Below, one piece after another: positions 6,284 to 15,154 of a stretch of DNA of 64,000 nucleotides. Below the pieces are notes generated by a model that made no database searches, was not told the DNA's origin, and worked only from the letters and a program-made list of their open reading frames with translations. The translations under genes were made by a program, and so were the position numbers. This DNA is from Thiocapsa sp. UBA6158. GTDB lineage: Bacteria > Pseudomonadota > Gammaproteobacteria > Chromatiales > Chromatiaceae. Location: positions 1,310-65,309 of the forward strand of contig NZ_DIUM01000003.1 of NCBI RefSeq assembly GCF_002423035.1. Direction: 5' to 3'. The number at the start of each line of letters is the position of its first letter. The first letter of the stretch is position 1.

Positions 6284-8983
6284 ATGACGATCGTGGTGAT
6301 TGCCGAAAAGCCGAGCGTTGCCCGCGATATCGCGCGCGTGTTGGGTGCACGTCGCAAGGGCGAGGGGTTTCTCGAGGGCAACGGGTATCGGGTGACCTGG
6401 GCGATCGGACACCTGATCCATTTCGCCGAGCCGGACGAATACGGCGAGGTGCAGGGTATCGACTGGGCCGGGCGGTGGTCGGCGGATCAGCTCCCGATGA
6501 TCCCCGACGCCTGGAAGCTCGAGACCTCGAAGCAGACTGCGGCCCAATTCAAGCTCGTCAAGGCGCTCATCACGGCACCCGAGACCAAGCGACTGGTATG
6601 CGCGACGGACGCCGGACGCGAAGGCGAGCATATCTTTCGCCTCATCTATCAGCACGCCCGCTGTAAAAAGCCGTTCGACCGACTCTGGATCTCCAGCCTG
6701 ACCGACGAGTCGATCCGCGAGGGCTTTCGCGCGCTGCGTCCGGGCCAAGCCTACGATCATCTCGCCGATGCTGCGCGCGCCCGTGCGCAGGCGGACTGGC
6801 TGATCGGCATGAATCTCACGCGGGCCTACACGGTGCACAACCGGGTGCTCTGCACGATCGGGCGGGTGCAGACGCCGACCCTGGCAATGATCGTCGCCCG
6901 CGATCAGGCGATTGCGTGCTTTACCAAGGCATTCTTCTATGAGTTGGTGGCGCATCTGAGCACTTCGGATGCGGCGCACTTCGATGCCCGTTACATCCGC
7001 GACGGCGAGACACGCATCGACAAAAAGGAGGAGGCCGAGCGGCTGTATCGCGAGCTGAGCCCGCACCACACCGGCACGGTCACCAAGGTCGAGAAAAAGA
7101 TCCGCGCCGTCCGCCCGCCGCCGCTCTACGACCTGACCAATCTGCAACGCGATGCCAATCGGCGCTTCGGCTTCACCGCCGCGCAGGTGCTCGAACAGGC
7201 CCAGGCGCTCTACGAGACCCACAAGCTCATCAGCTATCCGCGCACCGAGAGCCGCCACATCTCGGAGGATATGCTGCCCGAGCTGCCGGGCATCCTGACG
7301 GGCCTGCAACACCCGCTCGCCGCCGAGGCGTTGGAGCGGCTCCAGTCCGGTCATCGGCTGGGCAAGGCATACGTGGACCGCACCAAGCTGACTGACCATC
7401 ACGCCATCCTGCCGACCGGCAAGACGCCGTCGCCCGATCTGCCCGCGCCGCTGCGCAAGATTTACGACCTGGTGGCGACGCGCTTCGTGGCGGTCTTTCT
7501 ACCGGATCAGCGCATCGAAGAGACGCGGGTGGAGATCGCGATCGGGGATGCGACCTTCCTGGCGCGTGGTGCGGTAGTGCTGGAGCCCGGCTGGAAGCGG
7601 GCGGAAGCTGCGGGGCATGCGCAGCGCCGGGCCGAGCCGGCTCCGGGTGCGGTGCCGGTCGAGGGCAATGGCGCCGACGAGACCGGCGAATCAGGCGTCC
7701 TGCCGCCACTGGTGCAGGGACAGGAGCTGGCCGTCGACAGCCTGGAGGTGCAGGAGAAGGAGACCCAGCCGCCGCGTCACTATGATGATGCGACCCTCCT
7801 GGCGGCCATGAAGAATGCCGGTCGCGAGATCGAAGACGACGCCCTCGCGGCCGCGATGAAGCAATCCGGGCTGGGCACGCCTGCTACGCGCGCCGAGATC
7901 ATCGAAAAACTGATCCGCACCCGTTATGTCGAGCGTCAACGCAAGCAGTTGCACGCTACGCCGAAAGGAATGGCCCTGATCGGCTTGGTCGACCCGGCGC
8001 TGCGCAGCCCCGAGCTGACGGCCGAGTGGGAACAACGCCTCAAAGACGTCGAGCATGGCGAGCTGGCTGTGGATGTCTTCTATCGGCAGATCCTGGACTT
8101 CCTGCGCGACCTGGTGCCGCAGATTGCGCAGGGCCCGGCGATGTCGGCCGAGCAGGCGGCAGCCGAGCGCGCCGAGCGTCCGTCGAGCAAGGGTGCGCAG
8201 AGAGGGAAGGCAGGAGGCACGCGCAAGTCCGCTCGGTCGAGCCAGGGCGGCGCCTCGGTTAAATCCTCGCGTGGATCGGGCGAGTCGGAAGCGCGAGGAC
8301 TCGGCGCCTGTCCGATCTGTCGCGAAGGCGAGGTCACCGAAAACGCTCGCGCCTATGGCTGTAGTCGGTATCGCGAGGGTTGCGGATTCACCGTTTGGAA
8401 GACAGTCGCCGGGTTGTCGCTGACACAGGACCAGGTGCGCCGGCTCATCGCGCAAGGTCGGCTGCCGCGAATCGAGGGCTTCACGTCGAAGGCAGGCAAG
8501 CCTTTCTCCGCCGGGCTACGGTTGGATGCGGCCGGGAAAGTGGTCTTCGATTTCGAGGCCGAGGCGACCGATACCGGGTCGGCTGAGGCGGCCGTCGAGG
8601 GGGGGCAGGGGGCTCGCAAGAGCGCTCGACCCAACCGAGGCCGGCGGACGGCCCCGGCAACCTCGGAAGATGCGAAGGACGTCCGCGCGCCGATCTCCTC
8701 GATTCGCGACAACCCCCTCGTCTGCCCGAAATGCGGCCAGGGCAGGATCATCGAAGGCCGACGCGGATTCGGCTGCAACCGGTTCCGCGAGGGCTGCGAT
8801 TTTGTGGTCTGGAAGACCTACGACGGCCGGGATCTGAATGAAACCGACATCCGCGACCTGATCGAGCAGAGGCGCACGCGGCCGATTCAAGGCGGCGCGG
8901 CCGGCGTCGGTTCGGTCCGGCTGCGTCTCGATGCGCAGTGGCAGGTCGTGACCGAGACCGATGCGAGTACAAGATCGGCATGA
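6284..8983 (+). CDS. topB: DNA topoisomerase III with two C-terminal zinc ribbons
   Basis: This is an 899-residue type IA topoisomerase. The N-terminal Toprim domain begins TIVVIAEKPSVARDIA. The active-site tyrosine is Tyr318 in SYPRTESR. The C-terminal tail holds two topoisomerase C4 zinc modules: CPICREGE...GCSRYREGCGF near residue 670 and CPKCGQGR...GCNRFREGCDF near residue 812. They are separated by basic low-complexity linkers. The enzyme relaxes negative supercoils and decatenates DNA. It is longer than E. coli TopB (653 residues) mainly because of this tail and an acidic insert near residues 445-480. ATG 6284 is chosen because AAGGGAGA lies 6-13 bases upstream and the protein then starts at the family N-terminus. 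The stop overlaps the start of a nifE remnant. Confidence 0.92.
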   Translation: MTIVVIAEKPSVARDIARVLGARRKGEGFLEGNGYRVTWAIGHLIHFAEPDEYGEVQGIDWAGRWSADQLPMIPDAWKLETSKQTAAQFKLVKALITAPETKRLVCATDAGREGEHIFRLIYQHARCKKPFDRLWISSLTDESIREGFRALRPGQAYDHLADAARARAQADWLIGMNLTRAYTVHNRVLCTIGRVQTPTLAMIVARDQAIACFTKAFFYELVAHLSTSDAAHFDARYIRDGETRIDKKEEAERLYRELSPHHTGTVTKVEKKIRAVRPPPLYDLTNLQRDANRRFGFTAAQVLEQAQALYETHKLISYPRTESRHISEDMLPELPGILTGLQHPLAAEALERLQSGHRLGKAYVDRTKLTDHHAILPTGKTPSPDLPAPLRKIYDLVATRFVAVFLPDQRIEETRVEIAIGDATFLARGAVVLEPGWKRAEAAGHAQRRAEPAPGAVPVEGNGADETGESGVLPPLVQGQELAVDSLEVQEKETQPPRHYDDATLLAAMKNAGREIEDDALAAAMKQSGLGTPATRAEIIEKLIRTRYVERQRKQLHATPKGMALIGLVDPALRSPELTAEWEQRLKDVEHGELAVDVFYRQILDFLRDLVPQIAQGPAMSAEQAAAERAERPSSKGAQRGKAGGTRKSARSSQGGASVKSSRGSGESEARGLGACPICREGEVTENARAYGCSRYREGCGFTVWKTVAGLSLTQDQVRRLIAQGRLPRIEGFTSKAGKPFSAGLRLDAAGKVVFDFEAEATDTGSAEAAVEGGQGARKSARPNRGRRTAPATSEDAKDVRAPISSIRDNPLVCPKCGQGRIIEGRRGFGCNRFREGCDFVVWKTYDGRDLNETDIRDLIEQRRTRPIQGGAAGVGSVRLRLDAQWQVVTETDASTRSA

Positions 8984-9392
8984 CGACGGATCTCATCGAG
9001 CACGAGGGCTTCAAGGTCCACGACGTCAACCTGGTCGCCGAGTACAACATCGCAGGGGAGATCTGGAGCGTCCTGCCCCTGCTCGACGAGCTGGGTCTGC
9101 GTGTGCTCTGCAGCCTCTCCGGGGACGCGTGCTTCCACGAGGTGCAGACCCTGCACCGCGCGGAGGTCGATATGATGGTCTGCTCCAAGGCCATGATCAA
9201 CGTCGCGCGCAAGCTCAAGGAGACCTCGAGGGCAACTTCTAAGGCGTCGCGGATGTCTCGCAGGCGCTGCGCGATGTTGCGCGGATTATCGACGACCCGG
9301 ATCTCACCCGTCGCACCGAGGCCCTCATCGCCCGCGATGAGGCCAAGATCCACGCGGCACTCGAACCCTATCGGACTCGAGCGGACGATTGA
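8980..9392 (+). pseudogene. nifE: Remnant of nitrogenase FeMo-cofactor scaffold gene nifE (or vnfE)
   Basis: The first frame encodes VHDVNLVAEYNIAGEIW, LLDELGLRVLCSLSGDA and HRAEVDMMVCSKAMINVARK, which are highly characteristic of NifE. At about 9222 the homology shifts frame after an apparent loss of roughly 20 bases. It resumes at 9228 as EGNF-stop-GVADVSQALRD, where the stop (TAA, 9240-9242) replaces the tyrosine of the conserved EGSFYG motif. It continues to ALEPYRTRAD and ends at 9392. About 135 codons from the middle of a gene of about 450 remain, with a frameshift and a nonsense codon. It is therefore a dead fragment. VnfE cannot be excluded. It overlaps the 3' end of topB by 4 bases. 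Confidence 0.85.
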
Positions 9393-9531
9393 CCGGCGGG
9401 CCATCCGCCCGGGAAGGATGCGCTCGACTGCATCGTGTGAGACCCTGCCTGCTCGGTGGATCGGGCGGGGCGCCGCTCGATCGGCCTGAGCGGATCGGCC
9501 GGTCGAGTGATCTGTCGGATTCGCTGTCCGA

Positions 9532-10206
9532 TCAGGCGGTAATGGGCACGATTGTGATATCGACCCGGCGGTTGAGCTGCCGGCCCGCTTCCGTCTCGTT
9601 CGATGCAATCGGTTGATTCTTGCCGTACCCGGAGGCGATGATGCGCTGCGGCAAGACCCCGTCCGACTCCATGTAGTACTGAACGGCACCTGCGCGCCGC
9701 TGGGAGAGGAGTTGGTTGTGCTCCGCCGAGCCGGTGCTGTCGGTATGACCGGAGATCAAGAGCTCGGTTTTGCCGTACTTGCTGACGATCGCCGAGATCT
9801 TGTCCATGGTGCTGTAGAAGCCCGGCTGGATGCGGTCGGAATCGATCTCGAAGGTGGTTGCACCCGTCATTCGGACCAGCAGTTGATCGTTCGGCAGCTT
9901 CTGCACGCTGATCATGCCACTGGCGATCTCATCGGCGAGCGCCTTTTCGAAGTCCTTGCGTTGGTTCTCCATGTAGGCGCCGACGGCGGTTCCGATCAGG
10001 GCCCCCCCGACCGCGCCGATCAATGCGCCGCGTCCCGCATTGGCGCTGAACGAGCCGATGATTGCACCCGCGGCGGCGCCTCCGGCGGAGCCGAGCGCCG
10101 CGCCCGCGCCGGTCTCGGTCAGGCCGGAGCCGTCGGCGGCACAGCCGACGACCAGGACGGCGGCAAGGGCGGAGGCGGCGAGGCGTTTGAAGGGACGTAA
10201 TGTCAT
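9532..10206 (-). CDS. OmpA-family lipoprotein with glycine-zipper domain
   Basis: This is a 224-residue cell-envelope lipoprotein. The signal peptide ends in VLVVGC (lipid-modified Cys). It is followed by a glycine-zipper segment (AGAIIGSFSANAGRGALIGA) and then a C-terminal OmpA/peptidoglycan-binding domain with LLISGHTDSTGSAEHNQLLS and NRRVDITIVP, which would bind diaminopimelate in murein. The layout matches the YiaD/Pal-like family. ATG 10206 has GGGAG 8-12 bases upstream and puts the signal peptide first. The glycine-zipper block is nearly duplicated in the small lipoprotein at 50024-50302. It is transcribed alone, divergently from the DUF2878 operon. Confidence 0.88.
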   Translation of the reverse strand: MTLRPFKRLAASALAAVLVVGCAADGSGLTETGAGAALGSAGGAAAGAIIGSFSANAGRGALIGAVGGALIGTAVGAYMENQRKDFEKALADEIASGMISVQKLPNDQLLVRMTGATTFEIDSDRIQPGFYSTMDKISAIVSKYGKTELLISGHTDSTGSAEHNQLLSQRRAGAVQYYMESDGVLPQRIIASGYGKNQPIASNETEAGRQLNRRVDITIVPITA

Positions 10207-10463
10207 CTGGGTGCTCCCGTGGCGAGTCGTGATCAAGGTGGAATTTGTGACCGCCGATCATAGCAGAGGCGCGCGGGCCTCGTGTCGCGGAGAAACGGCG
10301 GGAATCACCTCTTTTCATGCTGTACTGCCAGGGCATCGGCGCAAACCGCTCATGTGATCTCTCACAAGCTGCGCACCGTTGCGTATCGTTGCGAGCGCTT
10401 GTCTCGGGACCGAGCGACACAACATGTTCTCGAACCCAACCAAACCCGCGGGACATCGGATCG

Positions 10464-11030
10464 ATGCTCAGACTCGTCGTCAACCTCGTCGCCTTCCAGA
10501 TCGCCTGGTTCGCCTGTGTGCTGGGCGGTGCGCACGGATGGCCTTGGCTCGGGGTCGGCGTGGCCGCGCTGGTCGTTGCCTTGCACCTTTGGATGTCCGA
10601 GGCGCTGCGTCGCGAGGTGATGCTGTTGGTGATCGTCGGCGCCATCGGCGCCGTTTGGGACGGATTCCTGGTGCGCTTCGGGTTCCTCGAGTATCCGTCG
10701 GGTATGCTGCTGCCCTGGCTCGCCCCGGTCTGGATTGTCGCCATGTGGGTGGCGTTTGCGACGACCCTGAACGTGGCGCTGAGCTGGCTGAAGGGGCGTT
10801 GGTCCCTGGCGGTCGTGCTCGGCGCGATCGGCGGGCCGCTCGCCTTCTACGGCGGGCACAAGCTCGGCGCCGTCGCCTTCCCGGACACGTTCGTGGCGAT
10901 GGCCGTCCTGGCAGGCGGCTGGTCCTTCCTGATGCCGCTGAGCGCCCGGCTGGCGCAGCGGTTCGACGGCGCGGGTTTTCCGAAGGCCCCTGCTTTGGCC
11001 CCACTCACGCAGGACAGTGCACATGTTTGA
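10464..11030 (+). CDS. DUF2878 membrane protein
   Basis: This is a 188-residue protein with five or six hydrophobic helices, starting MLRLVVNLVAFQIAWFACVL. The F-W-A-C-V-L pattern in the first helix and the following SEALRREVMLLVIVGAIGAV match the DUF2878 family of inner-membrane proteins, whose function is not established. It is the first gene of an apparent operon with DUF1295, DUF6134 and a lipocalin; the next start codon lies inside its end. ATG 10464 is the only start that puts the first helix at the N-terminus. Confidence 0.75.
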   Translation: MLRLVVNLVAFQIAWFACVLGGAHGWPWLGVGVAALVVALHLWMSEALRREVMLLVIVGAIGAVWDGFLVRFGFLEYPSGMLLPWLAPVWIVAMWVAFATTLNVALSWLKGRWSLAVVLGAIGGPLAFYGGHKLGAVAFPDTFVAMAVLAGGWSFLMPLSARLAQRFDGAGFPKAPALAPLTQDSAHV

Positions 11031-11817
11031 TCTCGATCTCTATCTCGCCGGCTTGGGGGCCGCGCTCGGGATGGGTCTCGGCGCCTGGCTGGTCAGCTTG
11101 AAGCTGAACGACGTCAGTATCGTCGACTCGCTCTGGTCGCTGTTCTTTCTGCTCATGGCCGCGGTCTTCTTGCTCGGCGCGCCCGAGGCGGGCGAGCGCG
11201 CCTACCTGGTCTTCTTCCTGGTCACGCTCTGGGCGGTGCGCCTGAGCGTTTTCATCACCAAACGCAATTGGGGCCACGGCGAGGACCGGCGCTACCAGGC
11301 GATCCGGGCGGAGAACGAGCCGGGTTTTCGCTGGAAAAGCCTCTACATCGTCTTCGGTCTTCAGGCGATCCTCGCCTGGATCATCGCGCTTCCGCTGCTC
11401 GCGGCGACACTCGGTACCAACCCGCTCGGGTGGCTGGACTATGCGGCTCTGACCCTTTGGCTGATCGGGCTCTTCTTCGAGGCGGTCGGCGACCAACAGC
11501 TCGCCGACTTCAAGGCTCGGCCCGAGAATAAGGGCAAGGTCATGGATCAAGGGCTTTGGCGCTACACCCGTCATCCTAATTATTTCGGCGAGGCATGCAT
11601 CTGGTGGGGCTATTTCCTCTTTGCGCTCGCGGCCGGCGGCTGGTGGACGATCGTCTCGCCGGTGCTCATGACCTTCCTGCTGCTGCGCGTGTCCGGGGTG
11701 GCCTTGCTGGAGAAGGACATCGGCGAGCGCCGGCCGGCTTACCGCGACTATATCGCGCGGACCAACGCCTTTTTTCCGGGGCCGCCGCGGCGGGTCCGGG
11801 ATGATTCGAATCGTTGA
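11023..11817 (+). CDS. DUF1295 (steroid 5-alpha-reductase-like) membrane protein
   Basis: This is a 264-residue polytopic membrane protein. The C-terminal half contains GLWRYTRHPNYFGEACIWWG and ALLEKDIGERRPAYRDYIAR, the diagnostic DUF1295 segments shared with steroid reductases and isoprenylcysteine methyltransferases. The family is presumed to act on lipids. Its own substrate is unknown. Start ATG 11023 overlaps the DUF2878 stop by 8 bases. GTG 11017 is an alternative. Neighbouring genes of this type often sit with cyclopropane-fatty-acid or photo-oxidative stress genes in other proteobacteria, but those genes are not present here. Confidence 0.82.
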   Translation: MFDLDLYLAGLGAALGMGLGAWLVSLKLNDVSIVDSLWSLFFLLMAAVFLLGAPEAGERAYLVFFLVTLWAVRLSVFITKRNWGHGEDRRYQAIRAENEPGFRWKSLYIVFGLQAILAWIIALPLLAATLGTNPLGWLDYAALTLWLIGLFFEAVGDQQLADFKARPENKGKVMDQGLWRYTRHPNYFGEACIWWGYFLFALAAGGWWTIVSPVLMTFLLLRVSGVALLEKDIGERRPAYRDYIARTNAFFPGPPRRVRDDSNR

Positions 11818-11837
11818 GAAATGAGGTACCGGGAGAG

Positions 11838-12557
11838 ATGCAGATGGAAACAGGACAACGCTGGTTGAGGTCGCCACCCGCGACCGGGCAGGACAGTCGG
11901 GCGCCTGCAAGCCGTTGGCGGTCGGCTGCCGCCGTGGCCCTGATGATCGGGGCTGCACCCTTCGCCTCCGCCAACACCGAGTCGGGGAGTTTTCGGTTCA
12001 AGGTCTATCTGGATCAGGATCCGATCGGCGAGCACAGCTTCGATATCCGTGCGCTCGGCGAGGATGCGCAGGTGTCGAGCCGGGCCAGCTTCGACATCAA
12101 CTTCTGGATCTTCACCGCCTACAGCTACCGTCACGAGAGTCGCGAGACCTGGCGCGACGGCTGTCTGCAGACGATCGACGCCAGCACGGACGACAACGGC
12201 AAAGACTACCGTGTGCGCGGCGAAGACAGTGGGAAGTCGCTCGCACTGTCGGTGAACGGCGAGTCGCGGCGTCTGCCCGGCTGCGTCATGACCTTCGCCT
12301 ATTGGGACCGTGATTTTCTAAAGCAGGACAGACTCCTGAACCCTCAGACCGGCGAGCTGGTGCCGGTGCGGGTGCAGCCGCAAGGGACCGAATCCATCCG
12401 CTTCGGCAGCGAGGATGTCGCCGCTGCACGTTATAAGCTCAGCACCGACGAGCTCGAGCTTACCCTCTGGTATTCGGACAAGCACGGCTGGATCGGTCTC
12501 GAAAGCGATACCGGCAAGGGCAAGACGCTGCGTTACCAGCGGATGGCACCGACATGA
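11838..12557 (+). CDS. DUF6134 periplasmic protein
   Basis: This is a 239-residue exported protein. After a hydrophobic stretch (AAAVALMIGAAPFASA) near residues 32-50, the mature part opens FRFKVYLDQDPIGEHSFDI, as in the DUF6134 family. Its role is unknown. ATG 11838 is preceded by GGGAGAG. The long pre-signal N-terminus (about 30 residues) suggests that a later start is possible, but none is obvious. It overlaps the lipocalin gene by 4 bases (ATGA), so the two are coupled. Confidence 0.65.
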   Translation: MQMETGQRWLRSPPATGQDSRAPASRWRSAAAVALMIGAAPFASANTESGSFRFKVYLDQDPIGEHSFDIRALGEDAQVSSRASFDINFWIFTAYSYRHESRETWRDGCLQTIDASTDDNGKDYRVRGEDSGKSLALSVNGESRRLPGCVMTFAYWDRDFLKQDRLLNPQTGELVPVRVQPQGTESIRFGSEDVAAARYKLSTDELELTLWYSDKHGWIGLESDTGKGKTLRYQRMAPT

Positions 12558-13093
12558 AGAGACTCTCGGCTCTCTTGCTCATCACACTCGTGCTCGCTTT
12601 TGCGAGCGGCTGCACCGAAGAAGGAGGCGCACCCATGGATACCGTCAAACAGGTCGATCTCGAACGCTTCATGGGCAAGTGGTACGTGATCGCCAACATC
12701 CCGACCTTCGTGGAGAAGGGCGCCTACAACGCCGTCGAGTCTTACGCGCTCAATCCAGACGGCACCATCGCGACCACTTTCACATTCAACAAGGACGGGT
12801 TCGACGGGCCTTTGAAGACGCACAACCCGAAGGGCTTCGTGCGCGATACGAACACCAACGCACTCTGGTGGATGCAGTTCATCTGGCCATTCAAGGCGGA
12901 CTTCCGCATCGTCTGGCTGGAGCCTGATTACAGCATCACCGTCATCGGCCGGGCCAAACGCGACTATGTCTGGATCATGGCCCGCGCGCCCGAGATCCCG
13001 CAGGCCAAGTACGACGAGATCGTCGCCTTCCTCGGCGGGCTCGGCTACGACACGAGCAAGATCGAGAAGGTGCCGCAGCGTTCGGGCGGGTGA
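12554..13093 (+). CDS. blc: Outer-membrane lipocalin lipoprotein
   Basis: This is a 179-residue bacterial lipocalin. The signal peptide ends in FASGC with lipidated Cys20. The family signature is FMGKWYVIANIPTFVEKGAY near residue 38, followed by the eight-strand barrel motifs RIVWLEPDYSITVIGR and YVWIMARAPEI. E. coli Blc binds lysophospholipids at the outer membrane and is expressed in stationary phase. Its position at the end of a DUF2878-DUF1295-DUF6134 operon suggests a shared membrane-lipid maintenance role, which is inference. Confidence 0.88.
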   Translation: MKRLSALLLITLVLAFASGCTEEGGAPMDTVKQVDLERFMGKWYVIANIPTFVEKGAYNAVESYALNPDGTIATTFTFNKDGFDGPLKTHNPKGFVRDTNTNALWWMQFIWPFKADFRIVWLEPDYSITVIGRAKRDYVWIMARAPEIPQAKYDEIVAFLGGLGYDTSKIEKVPQRSGG

Positions 13094-13100
13094 GGCGTGG

Positions 13101-13150
13101 GCGGGGGCGTTTGCCCCCGCGCGTCCCTTTCGGGCACGCGCAGCCGTGAG
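13101..13150. repeat. GC hairpin and CTTTCGGGCA repeat unit
   Basis: A perfect 8-base inverted repeat (GCGGGGGC at 13101-13108, GCCCCCGC at 13113-13120, loop GTTT) follows blc by 7 bases. It could act as a transcription-end hairpin, but it has no T tract. It is followed by CTTTCGGGCACGCGCAGCCG, which is repeated with three changes at 42560-42582 after another hairpin. The two sites look like members of one dispersed intergenic family. Confidence 0.45.
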
Positions 13151-13312
13151 ATGTGCAGTGCGAGCCCGAAGTAGCGCTGTCGATTGCTTGACATACCGTA
13201 CGGCCTTGGTCAACTGCGGCCGCGGATGAGTTTTTTCGTTGCCCTGTCGGTATCCCCTTCCTTATCCTCCCCCGATTCGGGTCGACCGACCCGCCTGCAG
13301 GCAGATCGCATC

Positions 13313-15154
13313 ATGTCCGTCAACGTTTGGCTCAAGTCCCATCGTCCGCTCGCCGGTGCGGCGCTCAAGCGCACCATCGGGTTCGGAGTAGTGCAGGGGC
13401 TGCTTGCCATCGCACAAGCCTGGTTGCTCGCCTTGATCCTGAACGCCGTGATCTTCGAAGGCGCGGGTCTGACCGAGATCGGGCACTTGATGGCGGTCCT
13501 GCTGGGGCTCTTCCTGGTGCGCGCCTTCAGCGTCTGGCTGGGCGAGCGTTCGGCCTTTCAAGCCGCCGCCTTGGTCCGCTCCGGGTTGCGCGATCAGGTC
13601 TTTCGCCACCTGCAACGGCTCGGTCCGCGCTATCTGGCCAACGAGCGCAGCGGCGCCTTGGTCGAGACGCTCACCAAGGGGATCGATGACCTGGAGGGTT
13701 ATTACGCCCGTTTTCTCCCGGCCATGACCCTGACGATGATCCTGCCCGTGGTGATCCTGGTCGTGGTCTTTCCGGCGGACTGGGTGGCGGGTGCGGTCAT
13801 GCTGGTCACCGCGCCCCTGATCCCGCTCTTCATGATCCTCATCGGATCGAGTGCTCAGTCCAAGAATCAGCGCCAATGGAAGGAGCTCGCGCGCATGAGC
13901 TCGCACTTCCTCGACGTCATCCAGGGCCTGACGACCCTGAAACTCTTCGGCGCGAGCCGTCGCGAGGCCGACGAGGTCGCGCGCATCTCCAATGCCTATC
14001 GCAGCAGCACCATGCAGGTCTTGCGGGTCGCCTTTCTCTCCTCGGCCGTTCTGGAGTTCTTCGCCGCCATCGGCATCGCCATTATCGCTGTGTTCGTCGG
14101 CTTTCGACTTTACGGACTGGTGATGCCGATGCCGGATTGGCTGACGGCGCTCCCCGAGATCACCTATCTGCAGGGCCTCTTCATCCTGATGTTGGCGCCC
14201 GAGTTCTACGCTCCCCTGCGCAACATGGGGATCCAATACCACGCGCGCATGGCTGCCGCCGCTGCTGCCGAGCAGATGATGCGGGTCCTGGATGCCGAGC
14301 CGGAGACGCGATCCGCACCCGATGCGAACGCACCTGAGCGAGCTGCGTCCGGTCATGCCCCGCTGCAGGCTCCGCGCCCCTTCGGTCTGCGTTTTCAGGA
14401 CGTGCATTTCAGCTACGAAGCGGGCCGCGACGCACTGTGCGGTATGGACTTCGAGGTTCCGGGCGGTGCCCGTGTCGCGCTGGTCGGGACCAGCGGGGCC
14501 GGCAAGACCACGGTGATCAATCTTCTGCTGGGCTTTCTCTCGCCGGCCTCGGGACGAATCCTGATCGGCGAGCAGGCACTCGCCGACCTCGATCTCGCGC
14601 AGTGGCGCAGCCACCTCGCCTGGGTTCCCCAGCAGCCGCGTCTCTTTCAGGGGACGATCGGCGACAACATCCGGCTCGGTCGCCCGGATGCGGATCTCGA
14701 GTCGGTCCGTGCGGCGGCCCGTCGCGCCCGTGCTGCCGAGTTCATCGAGGCATTGCCCGCGGGCTACGACAACCTGGTCGGCGAGCGCGGCGCCGGTCTC
14801 TCGGGCGGTCAGATCCAACGCATCGCACTCGCCCGTGCCTTTCTGCGCGATGCCCCGCTGGTGATTCTGGACGAGGCCACCGCCAACCTCGATCCCGAAA
14901 GCGAGCGTCTGGTCCAGGAGGGCATCGAGGAGCTGGCCAAGGGTCGCACCCTCTTGGTCGTCGCCCACCGACTCGCGACCGTGCGCCGCGCCGACCGCAT
15001 CCTGGTGCTCGAATCGGGCCGGGTGGCCGAGTCCGGGACGCACGAGACCCTCTCCGCGTTGAACGGGCTCTACGCTCGGATGATTGCGGCCTACGGCCAA
15101 ACCGCACCTGCGCAGGCCGACCTTTGGAATCCGGGGCAGGAGAACGACCGATGA
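13313..15154 (+). CDS. cydD: Thiol reductant ABC exporter subunit CydD
   Basis: This 613-residue half-transporter has an N-terminal six-helix ABC exporter domain (residues about 1-330) and a nucleotide-binding domain with Walker A GTSGAGKT, signature LSGGQ and Walker B VILDEAT. With CydC it exports glutathione/cysteine to the periplasm (known for E. coli), which is needed to assemble cytochrome bd and c-type cytochromes. ATG 13313 gives a family-like N-terminus (MSVNVWLKSHRPLAG). An in-frame upstream extension would precede the first helix. It overlaps cydC by 4 bases. No cydAB is in the window. Confidence 0.92.
   Translation: MSVNVWLKSHRPLAGAALKRTIGFGVVQGLLAIAQAWLLALILNAVIFEGAGLTEIGHLMAVLLGLFLVRAFSVWLGERSAFQAAALVRSGLRDQVFRHLQRLGPRYLANERSGALVETLTKGIDDLEGYYARFLPAMTLTMILPVVILVVVFPADWVAGAVMLVTAPLIPLFMILIGSSAQSKNQRQWKELARMSSHFLDVIQGLTTLKLFGASRREADEVARISNAYRSSTMQVLRVAFLSSAVLEFFAAIGIAIIAVFVGFRLYGLVMPMPDWLTALPEITYLQGLFILMLAPEFYAPLRNMGIQYHARMAAAAAAEQMMRVLDAEPETRSAPDANAPERAASGHAPLQAPRPFGLRFQDVHFSYEAGRDALCGMDFEVPGGARVALVGTSGAGKTTVINLLLGFLSPASGRILIGEQALADLDLAQWRSHLAWVPQQPRLFQGTIGDNIRLGRPDADLESVRAAARRARAAEFIEALPAGYDNLVGERGAGLSGGQIQRIALARAFLRDAPLVILDEATANLDPESERLVQEGIEELAKGRTLLVVAHRLATVRRADRILVLESGRVAESGTHETLSALNGLYARMIAAYGQTAPAQADLWNPGQENDR

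Noticed and set aside
13101..13120. Hairpin after blc as an intrinsic terminator
   Set aside because: The stem is strong but is followed by GCGTCCC rather than a T tract, so it is listed only as a repeat or hairpin.
13188..13216. TTGACA hexamer upstream of cydD as a promoter
   Set aside because: No acceptable -10 hexamer lies 16-18 bases downstream.
13262..15100. Very long minus-strand open frame opposite cydD (612 codons)
   Set aside because: It is antisense to a clear ABC transporter gene and has the biased His/Gln/Asp-rich composition typical of shadow frames in high-GC DNA.
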